Source: Zhengella mangrovi (GTDB lineage: Bacteria > Pseudomonadota > Alphaproteobacteria > Rhizobiales > Rhizobiaceae). From it: a stretch of DNA of 64,000 bases. Under the pieces are notes generated by a model that had not been told where the DNA came from, ran no database searches, and saw nothing but the letters and a program-made list of their open reading frames with translations. A program made the position numbers and the translations under genes. The DNA lies in assembly GCF_002727065.1 (NCBI RefSeq), contig NZ_PDVP01000002.1, positions 372,001-436,000 of the forward strand, given 5' to 3'. Below, piece after piece: positions 38,962 through 47,626 of the stretch. Every line of letters starts with the position of its first letter. Positions within the stretch are counted from its first letter, which is position 1.

Positions 38962-40920
38962 TCAATCTTTAAGCCACTGTAGGAAACTCGCATACTTATC
39001 CTTATTAGCGACCACTTCTTTTCCTACCAGAACCGAACCATTGATACTCAAATGACCAGCATCATAATACAGCGGCCGCCCGCCGCGCTCTCCGTGGCAA
39101 TATTGATTATCACACAGCAAATCGTTGAAATCTATGTATAGTGCTCCTGCCTTTTCTGCAATTGCTTTAATGCGATCATTGTAAACTCGGTCCGGCCGCC
39201 CCGCTACGCGCGCTCTCTCGGAACAATTTGCGAGGGGCGTCTTAAGTCTAATGACATAACATTCTCGATCATATTTCAATAACGGGGGCACATCTCCCAG
39301 GACAGCGACCTTAATATCGCTCCGCTTAAGTGTATCTAATGTCTCTCGCAGCGCTATTTCAAATGCATCGCCGCCTGTAGATAAATACGAGCGCCAGGAT
39401 GCTGAGATAACTACGCGCTCAGCTTCCAGCACTTTATGCATAGCTATTGTACCGGACGCTTTGCATGTTCGGGCATAGCGTCCCGAGGTAAATCGTTCAG
39501 GGTTTGAAAAGACGGGCGGACAGGCCGAGTGCTCCAAGTTTCGGATCGAAATCCCTATTGCCTTTCCAATTTCGCCGATGAGCCCCGCATACTGCGCGGC
39601 TTTTGAGTCACCCCATAGCATTGCAGTTGGTTCAACGTTTTGGTCGCCCGTAATACAACGCGGATCATCAAGGTCAGCGGCTGTCAGAAGCGGTTTTTGA
39701 CAAACATAATTTGCCTGGTAATTGGGCTTCATACCAATTGACAGTCCGTCAACGGCCTCTTTGAAAGAGGCGGACAATGCATATACGCCCAATCCATTTG
39801 TAATTAATAGTGGAGCGCAAAGCAGCATTACGGCAATTGAAGGGACACCGAACATTCGAGTTAGCGATTTCCAATAGCCATACGGACGGCGCCTAAATGG
39901 CTGCTCGATCAGCGAGTAACTGATTGCCGACAAGCAGAGCGTCATGACAATGGCCAATGTTTTTGCCAAAAGTGACATCGCGCCTTCTAGATAAAGGAAT
40001 AGCACAATTATCGGCCAGTGCCATAGGTATGCAGAATATGAAATACGGCCCAGATAGACCACCGGCACCAGTGTGAAAATGCGGGACGCCAAAGGTCTGC
40101 TGATGCCACCAAGAATGATAAATGCCGCGCCGATTGTCGGCGGAGCAGCTCTCCAGCCCGGGTACGGAGTTGCTGAGGTTAGCCACCAGAATGACCAGAG
40201 GATCAAAGCTATACCCAATAGAACCAGTCCATTTCCAGCCGCGCGCGAACTCATTAATTTATTCAACAGCCCCTTTGAAACAACAATTGCTACTAATATC
40301 CCAGAACCGAATTGACATACTCTCGATGGCAGCATGTAGTAAGCAATGTCTGGATCGACAGCATAGAGCATATCTCCGCCAACAAAAGAAGCCACCGTTG
40401 CCATAAATACAAAGGCGATTAAGGTCGTAGTACTAACGCGCTTATACAGAAAAAACAGACAGACCGGCCAAAGAAGGTAAAATTGCTCTTCGACACCAAG
40501 CGACCATAAATGAATTAGCGCCTCTGAATGAGCATTATCAGCAAAATATGAAGTATCCGAAAAAAATGCAAAGTAAAAATTTGCTACAAAGAATTGTGAT
40601 GCGAGTGCGCTCCAGCCAAGATCATACAGATCTTTAGGCGTGAAAATAAACTGAAACAATATCAAAGTAAAAAGAATCACGACGCTTAAAATAGGGATGA
40701 TTCGGCGGATGCGACGTGCATAGAAATCAGAAAAAGAAAACCTCCCCGCCTCCATTTCCGAAAGCATAATTCTTGTAATGAGAAACCCTGAAATCACAAA
40801 AAATATATCAACACCAATAAATCCGCCCGGCAACCAAGATGGATCCACATGAAAAATAATAACACTTGACACGGCTAGCGCGCGCAAACCATCGATATCA
40901 TCACGATACTTTATCGACAT
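38962..40920 (-). CDS. Acyltransferase 3 / SGNH-type membrane O-acyltransferase
   Basis: A 652-residue protein with an N-terminal acyltransferase-3 domain of about ten membrane helices (DIDGLRALAVSSVIIFHVD with H24, then WLPGGFIGVDIFFVISGFLIT) and a C-terminal SGNH-like periplasmic domain. The SGNH block reads MLWGDSKAAQY, with lysine where GDSH proteins usually have histidine. The distal DAGHLSINGS block supplies the expected D-x2-H. Such enzymes acetylate O-antigen or other surface glycans. It is clearly lower in GC than the genes to the left and sits alone in the island, suggesting horizontal acquisition. The ATG at 40920 follows an AGGA site. Confidence 0.88.
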   Translation of the reverse strand: MSIKYRDDIDGLRALAVSSVIIFHVDPSWLPGGFIGVDIFFVISGFLITRIMLSEMEAGRFSFSDFYARRIRRIIPILSVVILFTLILFQFIFTPKDLYDLGWSALASQFFVANFYFAFFSDTSYFADNAHSEALIHLWSLGVEEQFYLLWPVCLFFLYKRVSTTTLIAFVFMATVASFVGGDMLYAVDPDIAYYMLPSRVCQFGSGILVAIVVSKGLLNKLMSSRAAGNGLVLLGIALILWSFWWLTSATPYPGWRAAPPTIGAAFIILGGISRPLASRIFTLVPVVYLGRISYSAYLWHWPIIVLFLYLEGAMSLLAKTLAIVMTLCLSAISYSLIEQPFRRRPYGYWKSLTRMFGVPSIAVMLLCAPLLITNGLGVYALSASFKEAVDGLSIGMKPNYQANYVCQKPLLTAADLDDPRCITGDQNVEPTAMLWGDSKAAQYAGLIGEIGKAIGISIRNLEHSACPPVFSNPERFTSGRYARTCKASGTIAMHKVLEAERVVISASWRSYLSTGGDAFEIALRETLDTLKRSDIKVAVLGDVPPLLKYDRECYVIRLKTPLANCSERARVAGRPDRVYNDRIKAIAEKAGALYIDFNDLLCDNQYCHGERGGRPLYYDAGHLSINGSVLVGKEVVANKDKYASFLQWLKD

Positions 40921-40994
40921 TGGGTTTATTCCTATATTTCTCTATTTTTTTAGGGCTTCTTCATTTCGAGATATTAGTATCAAAATTTCTGCAT

Positions 40995-41177
40995 ATGGCA
41001 ACTATTGTGGACATGAACGGAAGTTCCGCTGAATTTGGGAAGCCGCGGTTGAACGGCGAATACTTCGATCTAATTGAAGCCTACGCGATCTGGGAACGAA
41101 GGCAGAGCGACAAAAGGCACGGAGCATCACATAACTCTAAATGTTCATTTGCCGAGATGACCTGGCGCGAATCTTGA
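40995..41177 (+). CDS. Doubtful small open frame
   Basis: A possible 60-residue protein starting MATIVDMNGSSAEFGKPRLNG between the acyltransferase and the IS relic. There is no good ribosome-binding site and no recognisable family. It may be a fragment of a decayed gene. The rest of 40921-41336 shows nothing further except a motif near 41288-41305 (tagacaacttagacacc) that resembles an IS3-type end. Confidence 0.25.
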   Translation: MATIVDMNGSSAEFGKPRLNGEYFDLIEAYAIWERRQSDKRHGASHNSKCSFAEMTWRES

Positions 41178-41336
41178 TAACATTTCAGATGCATATAATC
41201 CCCACAGCTCACCGATTTAGAAGCGACTTCAACTCGCAGCGATGTCATGCTTCCCATTGTCATAAAAATTGGCGATTTGCATAGCCCCTAGACAACTTAG
41301 ACACCTTCTTTCTACTTTTTAGGCAAGGAGACCGCG

Positions 41337-41666
41337 GTGAGCAAAGCGTATCGAGTCGACGATCTCACAAGGGACGCGGTGTCTCAAATCGTAGCGCGGA
41401 GCTATTCGGTTGCGGCGGTATCCAAGCAATTGGACGCCAGACAATGTTCATTCTACAAGTGGAATTTGAAGCTCTCGAGGCCATTCAGAGGTCATGACAG
41501 GGCAGCCGCACTAGAAATGAATGTTGACAAATCGCTGCAGTCTTCAGCAACTTTCCGCAATAACGGAGGGCTTTTGCATGGGATGGGTTCGGCTGTTCAT
41601 GAGATATTTTGTGTTGAATGGAGCTGTATCACTTGCGTGTGCGGTTTCAATTATCTGCCTAAGTGA
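41337..41666 (+). pseudogene. Truncated IS3-family orfA remnant
   Basis: A GTG at 41337, preceded by a very good AAGGAG site, opens a frame beginning MSKAYRVDDLTRDAVSQIV, then YSVAAVSKQLDARQCSFYKW. This is the N-terminal helix-turn-helix of IS3-type OrfA transposases (typical order: RDAV, then VAEVA, then LYxW). Similarity fades after about 50 residues and the C-terminal leucine zipper is missing; no orfB follows. The frame then runs into the start of the subtilisin-like gene. It is a decayed insertion sequence. Confidence 0.6.
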
Positions 41667-44274
41667 AGTCGCTGTGATCGCTGAACAAAGCGTCAGCATG
41701 CCGCTGGCTGCACAAACCTTTGACAAAATCGCCAAGCCGACAGAGCTTGCCCGGATGATGACAAACAATCCAGGTGGTCGTTTTCGAGTCATCATCCAGT
41801 ATGACAACTCCTCTATCGGCGCCCCGGCCGGTGCCGGCTCGCCGGAAGATGATAGGCAATATATCGCCCGCAACCATGCCCTACAGGATCTCGTCCTCTT
41901 AGAGACATTTGGATCATCGCAAGCGGTAGTCAGCGGACCGCTTTCCATTGCCTATGGCGTAAGGCGAATGGATTTCAGTCAATTGTTTGTAATCAACCTA
42001 ACGGCAGACGAAATCGACCGTGTCGCGGCAAATGTACGCGTCACACGGATTTACCCGGATATCACTTTCCAGCCAACGCTCGACGAAAGCACGACACAGA
42101 TCAACATGCCTACGGTCTGGATCGCCGGCGGCACAGGCGCTGGGCGCGCAGTGGCCATTATCGATACGGGCGTAAAGAAGAGCCATGAGTTCATCACCCC
42201 GTCGCGTGTTGTTTCCGAGGCGTGCTATAATTCAAACGTTGCGGAAAGCAATGCGACTTCTCGCTGTCCTGGTGGGGTAGAAATTTCCACAGCCACGGAT
42301 TCCGGTAGTGACTGTTCGGAAAGTTTTGCTTCCGGCTGCGGCCACGGTACCCATGTTGCCGGCATAGCTGCCGGAAATAATACCAACCGCCAAACAGGCG
42401 AACCGCTGCATGGAGTCGCCTACGAGGCCAACATCGTTGCTATCAACGTTTTCAGCAAGTTCGACAATACAGGTGCCACGTCACCCGCTTGTGATCCCGC
42501 CGCCAATCCCTGTGTCTTGGCCTTTTGGTCCGATATCGTCCGGGGCATTGACCATATCTTTTCTATACGCTCGACGTACAATATCGACGCGATTACTCTG
42601 AATCTAGGTAGCGGCGCATATTCGGCGCCATGCGACCAAACGGATCTACTTGAACCCATTATTACCACCCTGGCTTCCGAAGGTACCGCTGTAGTGGTCG
42701 CAGCGGGGAACGAAGGCCTCGACAACGCGGTCAACTCACCGGCATGTATTTCGACTGCCGTCTCCGTGGCCTCGTCGCTCGACACAGCAAACACCCGGTC
42801 CAGCTTTTCCAACTGGGGTGATTTGATTGACGTCGTCGCTCCAGGATCCAATATACGGTCTTCTGCGTATGGCTCATCAGAAACCGATACTTCGCGCTAT
42901 TTAGAATACAATGGCACATCTATGGCCGCGCCGCACGTGGCCGGGGCGTTCGCAGCCTTGCGCTCGATTTTCCCGTCAAAGGCCATATGGGAAATTGAAG
43001 ATGCAATAAAATCAACGGGGGTACCAATCACATCCGCCGGTACAACCAAACCGCGGATCGACGTGCTCGCTGCTTGCAATGCACTTGGCGGCGGAAATTG
43101 TATTCCTGCGCCATCGAACGACAATTTTTTCAGTGCGATGCCTATAGTCGATTTTCCATTTTCGGTGACTGGCCAGACGAATGTTGCTGCAACCAGCGAA
43201 ACAAACGAACCGCGCCTTAGCGCGCCAAATAATACTGTTTGGTATTCGTTCACCCTGCAAGAAACCAGCATTGTTCATATCGATACGAATGGGTCTTCAC
43301 TTGATACTTATATAGGTTTGTTCTCCGGGCCATCTGTTGGCTTCTTGGCTGCGCTTGGAATAAATGATGATGGCGGCACTGATTTTGCGTCTTTGATCGA
43401 AAGACCGCTAACTGCCGGAACATATTATATTGCAGTTGATGGCTATGGCAGCACCACTGGGACCTTTAACCTTAACGTCACATGGTATAGTGGCGCACTT
43501 CGCTCTGCATCTATTTTGGCGGCGGTTCTGCCAACTGCCCGCGCGACGCAGAGCGGAACGCCTGTTACCGCATTTGCCACAATCGTCAACAGCTCTGAAA
43601 ACGCGGCTAGTAGCTGCAGCATCGGGTTGCCTACGCCCATATCTGGGACGAGTTTTTTCTATCAGACGACGGATTCAGCGAATGCTCCTATCGGTAAGGC
43701 CAATACACCTGTGGGAATTGCGGCCGGTGGATCCCAAGGCTTCTATTTCGCCCTTTCACCCACGGCGGCCGCGTCGAGCAACATTCCGCTTGTCTTTGAC
43801 TGTGCGAACGCATTGCCAGCCTCTACGATTTACGGAGTGAATACTTTCCAATACACGGCTTCTTCGACGCCAATTGCAGACATGGTGGCTATCGCAGCAA
43901 CGGTCGGGAACACCGGCTACATCTCGATCCCCGGCGCATCCGGCCAAGCAGCCGCCTCGGTGGCCGCGGTCAACATAGGTGCCACGCAAACAATAACGGC
44001 CAGCGTGACAGGACAGGCCATTGGGGGAACTGATCCCGGCATGCCGGCTACTCTTTCAATCTGTCGCGCGAACTCCAGCGGCGTCTGTCAAACCGCATTC
44101 GAGGCAAGTACATCGTTCACAGCAATCGCTGGTGAGACATACTATTTCGTGGTCCTGGCCCAAGGCAACGGTAGCGTGTACGATAACCCGGCATCCAACC
44201 GTGCGCATATCTATTTTCGCAACACTAGCTCGCAGGTGGTCGGAGCCACTAGCGTGGCGATTCGAACCCAGTGA
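41578..44274 (+). CDS. Secreted subtilisin-like (S8) serine protease
   Basis: An 898-residue secreted protease. The N-terminal hydrophobic segment (residues 8-33) is a signal or anchor; residues 65-165 form a prodomain of inhibitor type. The catalytic triad is D196 (AIIDTGV), H256 (CGHGTHVAG) and S448 (NGTSMAAPHVAG), with oxyanion asparagine N378 (VVAAGNEG). A pre-peptidase C-like domain (APSNDNFFSAMPI, TAGTYYIAVDGYGSTTGTFNL) follows, and then a long Ser/Thr/Ala-rich beta domain of about 250 residues. The ATG at 41578 has GGAGG at eight bases. Composition and position next to an IS relic indicate an acquired gene; the target is unknown. Confidence 0.9.
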   Translation: MGWVRLFMRYFVLNGAVSLACAVSIICLSEVAVIAEQSVSMPLAAQTFDKIAKPTELARMMTNNPGGRFRVIIQYDNSSIGAPAGAGSPEDDRQYIARNHALQDLVLLETFGSSQAVVSGPLSIAYGVRRMDFSQLFVINLTADEIDRVAANVRVTRIYPDITFQPTLDESTTQINMPTVWIAGGTGAGRAVAIIDTGVKKSHEFITPSRVVSEACYNSNVAESNATSRCPGGVEISTATDSGSDCSESFASGCGHGTHVAGIAAGNNTNRQTGEPLHGVAYEANIVAINVFSKFDNTGATSPACDPAANPCVLAFWSDIVRGIDHIFSIRSTYNIDAITLNLGSGAYSAPCDQTDLLEPIITTLASEGTAVVVAAGNEGLDNAVNSPACISTAVSVASSLDTANTRSSFSNWGDLIDVVAPGSNIRSSAYGSSETDTSRYLEYNGTSMAAPHVAGAFAALRSIFPSKAIWEIEDAIKSTGVPITSAGTTKPRIDVLAACNALGGGNCIPAPSNDNFFSAMPIVDFPFSVTGQTNVAATSETNEPRLSAPNNTVWYSFTLQETSIVHIDTNGSSLDTYIGLFSGPSVGFLAALGINDDGGTDFASLIERPLTAGTYYIAVDGYGSTTGTFNLNVTWYSGALRSASILAAVLPTARATQSGTPVTAFATIVNSSENAASSCSIGLPTPISGTSFFYQTTDSANAPIGKANTPVGIAAGGSQGFYFALSPTAAASSNIPLVFDCANALPASTIYGVNTFQYTASSTPIADMVAIAATVGNTGYISIPGASGQAAASVAAVNIGATQTITASVTGQAIGGTDPGMPATLSICRANSSGVCQTAFEASTSFTAIAGETYYFVVLAQGNGSVYDNPASNRAHIYFRNTSSQVVGATSVAIRTQ

Positions 44275-44719
44275 CAAAATATGCTCCAGCGCCGGACAAC
44301 GGTGCCGGAGCAGCGACTATCCAAGGATGCAACACGGGGCGGTATAAGTTTCCTGGAGAAAAAAAAAGCACAAGCTGGACACCCGCAAAAACCCCTTCTG
44401 TAGATCCGAGCCTGTCCGGTCAGCGCTGATTAATTCCTGTTTGTTCTCTGACCGCTTCTCGTTTGTTCACGTTTCCGAGACTGATCACTATTCGGCGCGG
44501 AGGTTTTTGCGTGTGCCCAGCTCAATCCCGCAGCGCGATCGACTACTCAAAACACCGCAGTGTGCATTTCAGATGGCTCATGATGCCCCCTGCCGGCGTG
44601 GCAGATGGCAATCATTTCAAACAGATGACAGCCCTCACCGACCTTGGATGGCCCATTGATTTCATTGGCGTCCTGACGACGCTCCCCTCACCTGAATATC
44701 GATCTGTTGGAGTGGACAA
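44275..44719. other. Intergenic region between convergent genes
   Basis: A 445-base region between the protease (plus) and the XRE regulator (minus). A hairpin of about 12 pairs with one mismatch and one G-T pair lies just past the protease stop (44283-44311), but it lacks a T run, so it is not a standard terminator. A nine-adenine tract lies near 44361. No gene can be supported. Confidence 0.5.
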
Positions 44720-45118
44720 TCACGGTTTCTCTCTACAGTTCGCATCAGCGACAATCTGCGCGATCTTTAAAGCGGACGCCGCCGGCAGTTTCATAGACAA
44801 TTTCACAAAAGCCGTGTTTGTGTCCGGCAGCAACCGATACTCGAATGTGCCATCAGCCTGAGCAGAGGCGGGCAGCTGCGGATCTGGAATCAGTTCGTGT
44901 GCTGGGACTTCAAGTGCACGAGCCAAGCAATCCAGGCTGTAACGCGTCGGGAAAGATTTTCCACGGACGTATTGAGAAATCGAGTCTCTTGTAAGCCTAG
45001 ATTGTCGAGCCAATTCCGACTGGCGCCATCCCTTTGCGATCATGGCACGATAGACGCGGCGGCCGAATTCATCTTTCGAAATCATATTCTTAAAGCCATC
45101 GTCAGACAGATTATCCAT
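44720..45118 (-). CDS. XRE-family transcriptional regulator
   Basis: A 132-residue regulator. Residues 20-75 form a helix-turn-helix (RVYRAMIAKGWRQSELARQSRL, then DSISQYVRGKSFPTRYSLDCLARAL). The remaining part, PDTNTAFVKLSMKLPAASALKIAQIV, is a short alpha/beta tail of the kind seen in phage-like Cro/CI regulators. It is divergent from the zinc-ribbon and phosphoribosyltransferase genes, with about 95 bases between the two starts, which would suit control of that pair. It could equally be a prophage or toxin-antitoxin regulator. Confidence 0.82.
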   Translation of the reverse strand: MDNLSDDGFKNMISKDEFGRRVYRAMIAKGWRQSELARQSRLTRDSISQYVRGKSFPTRYSLDCLARALEVPAHELIPDPQLPASAQADGTFEYRLLPDTNTAFVKLSMKLPAASALKIAQIVADANCREKP

Positions 45119-45214
45119 GCCAGGTCCAATCTAGGTTCACCACAAACTGCATGAAAATGTACCGGGGCAATGCATCCTTATCCACCCCTCCCTGGCCGGC
45201 TCTATCCTGCCGGG

Positions 45215-45466
45215 ATGGAACAGACGAACACGCTGGCCGAGCTGGCCGACATGCGCATCGATGTCATAGCTTGGTGCAACGCGTGCCGGGGGAATAGAAG
45301 GTTTGATGCTGGAGATCTCGCCGGCGTCTACGGGCCGGGCTTGACGGTGCGCCGGCTGGCCCTGCGGCTCAAATGCGCGAAGTGCGGTGCCAGGGACTGT
45401 GGGGTGCTGCTGTCGCCACGGGGACGATATTCAACCTCAAATAGCCGAAAGATGACAAATTGGTAA
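45215..45466 (+). CDS. Small zinc-ribbon-like protein
   Basis: An 83-residue protein with two cysteine pairs, WCNAC in the first half and KCAKCGARDC in the second, separated by LTVRRLALRLKC. Short proteins with this arrangement are common in alphaproteobacteria, and their role is not known to me. An in-frame ATG at 45170 is possible, but the start at 45215 fits the family length better. It ends 18 bases before the phosphoribosyltransferase gene on the same strand. Confidence 0.55.
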   Translation: MEQTNTLAELADMRIDVIAWCNACRGNRRFDAGDLAGVYGPGLTVRRLALRLKCAKCGARDCGVLLSPRGRYSTSNSRKMTNW

Positions 45467-45483
45467 GAATCTAATATCGAAGC

Positions 45484-46290
45484 GTGATTGCTGTTGTGAA
45501 GATTCGCTATATGACACGTATGCCGTGGCCGGAAGATTTTCCGGATGTATTTGTGAACGGAATTTGGAGATCGCCGGATGGGTCAGATTATTCTGGCCTT
45601 TGGGATCATCCCCTGTACCAAGCGGCAAAAGGCGAACGCGACGTGGATTCCGCCATGAGGATCATTGATGATCTCGCCAAAGAAGAGGTGGTGGATTCGC
45701 TTCGAGGCCTAGCAATAAGATGCGGAAAGACACCCATCGTCATCGCCCCGTCGGCTGACATTGCCGAAACCAACAATGCGCTTGCCATTTCTTATGCCAA
45801 CTGGATCGGACATGAACTCGACTGGCCTGTTGAAGAGCGGGTTTTCCAGGATAAAACGGTCTCCCGTGACCGCCAAGGTGGTTGGTTTCGCCTGGCCCAT
45901 AGAGCATCTTTTTACGGGCAAATTGACAGTGCTACCCCATATGTCATAGTGGATGACGTGATCACCATGGGCGGAACCATGGCTGATCTGAGGTCGTTCA
46001 TCCACCGTAAAGGTGGGTCTGTTATTGGTATGAGCGCGATTGCCTCTCGCGAAGGTACAGACAAGCAGATTCGCCTTGGAAACGACACACTCGCGCGTTT
46101 GGAGGAACATTATGGTTCAGATTTTTCAAGCAATTGTTGCGAGCTTTTCGGCTTCCCGCACGAATGTTTCACGCGAGACGAAGGACTGCGACTCCTCGCT
46201 TGTAAGGGATATGACTCCCTCAGAGAGAACATACTGCGAGCGCGTCACGAGGCAGACGCATCGGGAGGCAAGAGAGTCGCTGGCCGGTAG
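45484..46290 (+). CDS. Orphan phosphoribosyltransferase-like protein
   Basis: A 268-residue protein. The PRPP-binding signature is YVIVDDVITMGGTMADL near residue 155, the classical type I PRTase loop. The N-terminal 60 residues (PWPEDFPDVFVNGIWRSPDG, then LYQAAKGERDVDSAMRIID) and the C-terminal 70 residues do not match a known biosynthetic PRTase by eye. The gene begins with GTG at 45484 without a clear Shine-Dalgarno site; ATG codons at 45511 and 45520 are alternatives. It stands next to an XRE gene and upstream of a strong terminator, on the edge of the prophage. Substrate unknown. Confidence 0.78.
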   Translation: MIAVVKIRYMTRMPWPEDFPDVFVNGIWRSPDGSDYSGLWDHPLYQAAKGERDVDSAMRIIDDLAKEEVVDSLRGLAIRCGKTPIVIAPSADIAETNNALAISYANWIGHELDWPVEERVFQDKTVSRDRQGGWFRLAHRASFYGQIDSATPYVIVDDVITMGGTMADLRSFIHRKGGSVIGMSAIASREGTDKQIRLGNDTLARLEEHYGSDFSSNCCELFGFPHECFTRDEGLRLLACKGYDSLRENILRARHEADASGGKRVAGR

Positions 46291-46339
46291 GCCTAAGCGG
46301 TTTGCCTGAGAAGTAACCCGTTCTATTTGAGATTGGCTG

Positions 46340-46368
46340 GCCGCCTACATCGCTGTAGGCGGCTTTTT
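46340..46368 (+). terminator. Rho-independent terminator after the phosphoribosyltransferase gene
   Basis: Perfect ten-base arms (gccgcctaca at 46340-46349 and tgtaggcggc at 46354-46363) around a four-base loop, followed by five T. It lies 50 bases after the stop of the phosphoribosyltransferase gene. Confidence 0.92.
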
Positions 46369-46390
46369 CGCGTAAATCAGCCTGAGAACG

Positions 46391-46421
46391 AAAAAAGCCC
46401 GCCGCCTTACGGCAGCGGGCT
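46391..46421 (-). terminator. Terminator of the prophage late operon (left copy)
   Basis: Stem with arms agcccgc at 46396-46402 and gcgggct at 46415-46421, extended inward by three further pairs around one mismatch. On the minus strand it is followed by a run of six T. It lies past the end of the 53-residue phage gene and closely resembles the hairpin at 46823-46851. Confidence 0.85.
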
Positions 46422-46551
46422 CGGGTGGTCCGGAGCGTTGTGTGTGCGCTGCTCCGGTCCGTCACAGCCTACCGGGGGCGGTGCGGCTGTGATTGCCAAA
46501 TTCGATAGCCGTTGGATCGATTCCCATCAAGCCAGCGATGCTGCGCAGCAG

Positions 46552-46713
46552 TTATTCCCAGTCGTCCGCGGTGCGCTGTTCGAGGCTTTTGAGAAAATCG
46601 TTCCGACGGTTCTGAGAGACAAAATGCTCTCTGAAGGGATCAAAGACCAATTCTGCAGGGAGCGGCTTGCGCTCCAGAATTGCCTGATCCTGTTTCGCAT
46701 AATCATCATTCAT
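46552..46713 (-). CDS. Small phage protein between twin terminators
   Basis: A 53-residue hydrophilic protein, MNDDYAKQDQAILERKP, with FDPFREHFVSQNRR near the end. The ATG at 46713 has an excellent GGAGGGGGAA site. The gene lies between two nearly identical minus-strand terminators, so it has its own transcription unit or depends on readthrough. No family recognised; possibly a regulator or moron of the prophage. Confidence 0.6.
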   Translation of the reverse strand: MNDDYAKQDQAILERKPLPAELVFDPFREHFVSQNRRNDFLKSLEQRTADDWE

Positions 46714-46822
46714 GCTTCCCCCTCCTGTGCCGTCAGTCCCTTTCGATGTGGAGGAGCGTGTATTTGCACAAGGCGGTACGAATCGCAAATATGACCAGCG
46801 TCGTGAGAGCAAAATCAACAGC

Positions 46823-46851
46823 AAAAGCCCGCTACCTTTCGGCAGCGGGCT
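46823..46851 (-). terminator. Terminator of the prophage late operon (right copy)
   Basis: Stem of about 11 pairs with arms agcccgctacc at 46826-46836 and ggcagcgggct at 46841-46851 (one mismatch) around a four-base loop. On the minus strand a run of four T follows. It resembles the hairpin at 46391-46421 closely. Confidence 0.82.
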
Positions 46852-46952
46852 CGCGGACAAGAGGAATGAATATGGGGTATTCTCTGCCCTTCACGGCCTC
46901 CGGGGCGATGGATGCCGTGATGCTTGTTTTCTAACTCGCCGGCAGATTCGGC

Positions 46953-47441
46953 TCAAGGCTTCAAAAGCGGTCCGATCGTCGCCGTCCGGGTGATTCCGCT
47001 GGCAAACTCGCAAGGGAAGCGCACTGATACAGACTCGATCTTCCGCAGCGTTTCCGGCTTGTCCTCGATGACGAACGGACCGACCAAGAACTCCTCGCCC
47101 CGCAACACAAGCGGTGCTCCCTCCACCATGTCTCCGTCCGGCGTGAATGCCGGGTAGCTCTTGAACCGCGTCGAGCGATCCTCGGACCATCGGCCGACGA
47201 GCGTCACAGGCGCACCTCTCGGAACCGAGCATGGCTCGAGCTTGCGAGAGACGGCCACCACGATCAGCAATCGTCCGGTTTCAATCTGCCAACGGACCTG
47301 CGACACCGGCGCGTAAATCATGGCCGTAGCCTGGCGGGCGCGCTCCCGCTTTTCGGCGAAATCATGCCAAGCATCGACCGCCGTCATCGCTGCAGCTGCT
47401 GCGAGGTAGGTCAGGAAGCCGTAGGTCAAGCGCCGCCTCAT
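46953..47441 (-). CDS. Phage-associated membrane-anchored protein
   Basis: A 162-residue protein with one N-terminal hydrophobic helix (LTYGFLTYLAAAAAMTAV) and a soluble beta-rich domain in which VRWQIETGRLLIVVAVSRKLEP and VEGAPLVLRGEEFLVGPFVIEDKP stand out. The family is not recognised. It ends the late operon just before the terminator and overlaps its neighbour by four bases. It may be a superinfection or lysis-associated factor, but there is no direct evidence. Confidence 0.6.
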   Translation of the reverse strand: MRRRLTYGFLTYLAAAAAMTAVDAWHDFAEKRERARQATAMIYAPVSQVRWQIETGRLLIVVAVSRKLEPCSVPRGAPVTLVGRWSEDRSTRFKSYPAFTPDGDMVEGAPLVLRGEEFLVGPFVIEDKPETLRKIESVSVRFPCEFASGITRTATIGPLLKP

Positions 47442-47626
47442 TTCTTGCCCCCCTGCCCGGTGAACTGCCGCAGCAGGTCCGGCGCGTCGAAACCCATCAG
47501 GCCGAATGGCGCGGAAAGGATGACAATGTGGAGCTCCTTCACGAGGACGTGGATCGCCATGAGCGCCGCGAACATGAGCACCCCGACAACGAAGCGCGTC
47601 CAGCGCCAGATATTTTCATGCTTCAT
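47438..47626 (-). CDS. Small phage membrane protein
   Basis: A 62-residue protein with one or two hydrophobic segments (RFVVGVLMFAALMAIHVLV and HIVILSAPFGLMGF) and a short charged end. It could be a holin-type or antiholin protein given its position beside another small membrane protein and the spanins, but it is too short to be sure. It overlaps both neighbours by four or fewer bases. Confidence 0.6.
   Translation of the reverse strand: MKHENIWRWTRFVVGVLMFAALMAIHVLVKELHIVILSAPFGLMGFDAPDLLRQFTGQGGKK

Noticed and set aside
44441-44861. Plus-strand frames of 72 and 132 codons in and beyond the region after the S8 protease
   Set aside because: They overlap each other and the XRE gene and have no ribosome-binding site or family signal.
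46391-46851. Twin hairpins as a short CRISPR-like repeat
   Set aside because: Only two copies, with T runs and a gene between them, so they are terminators.
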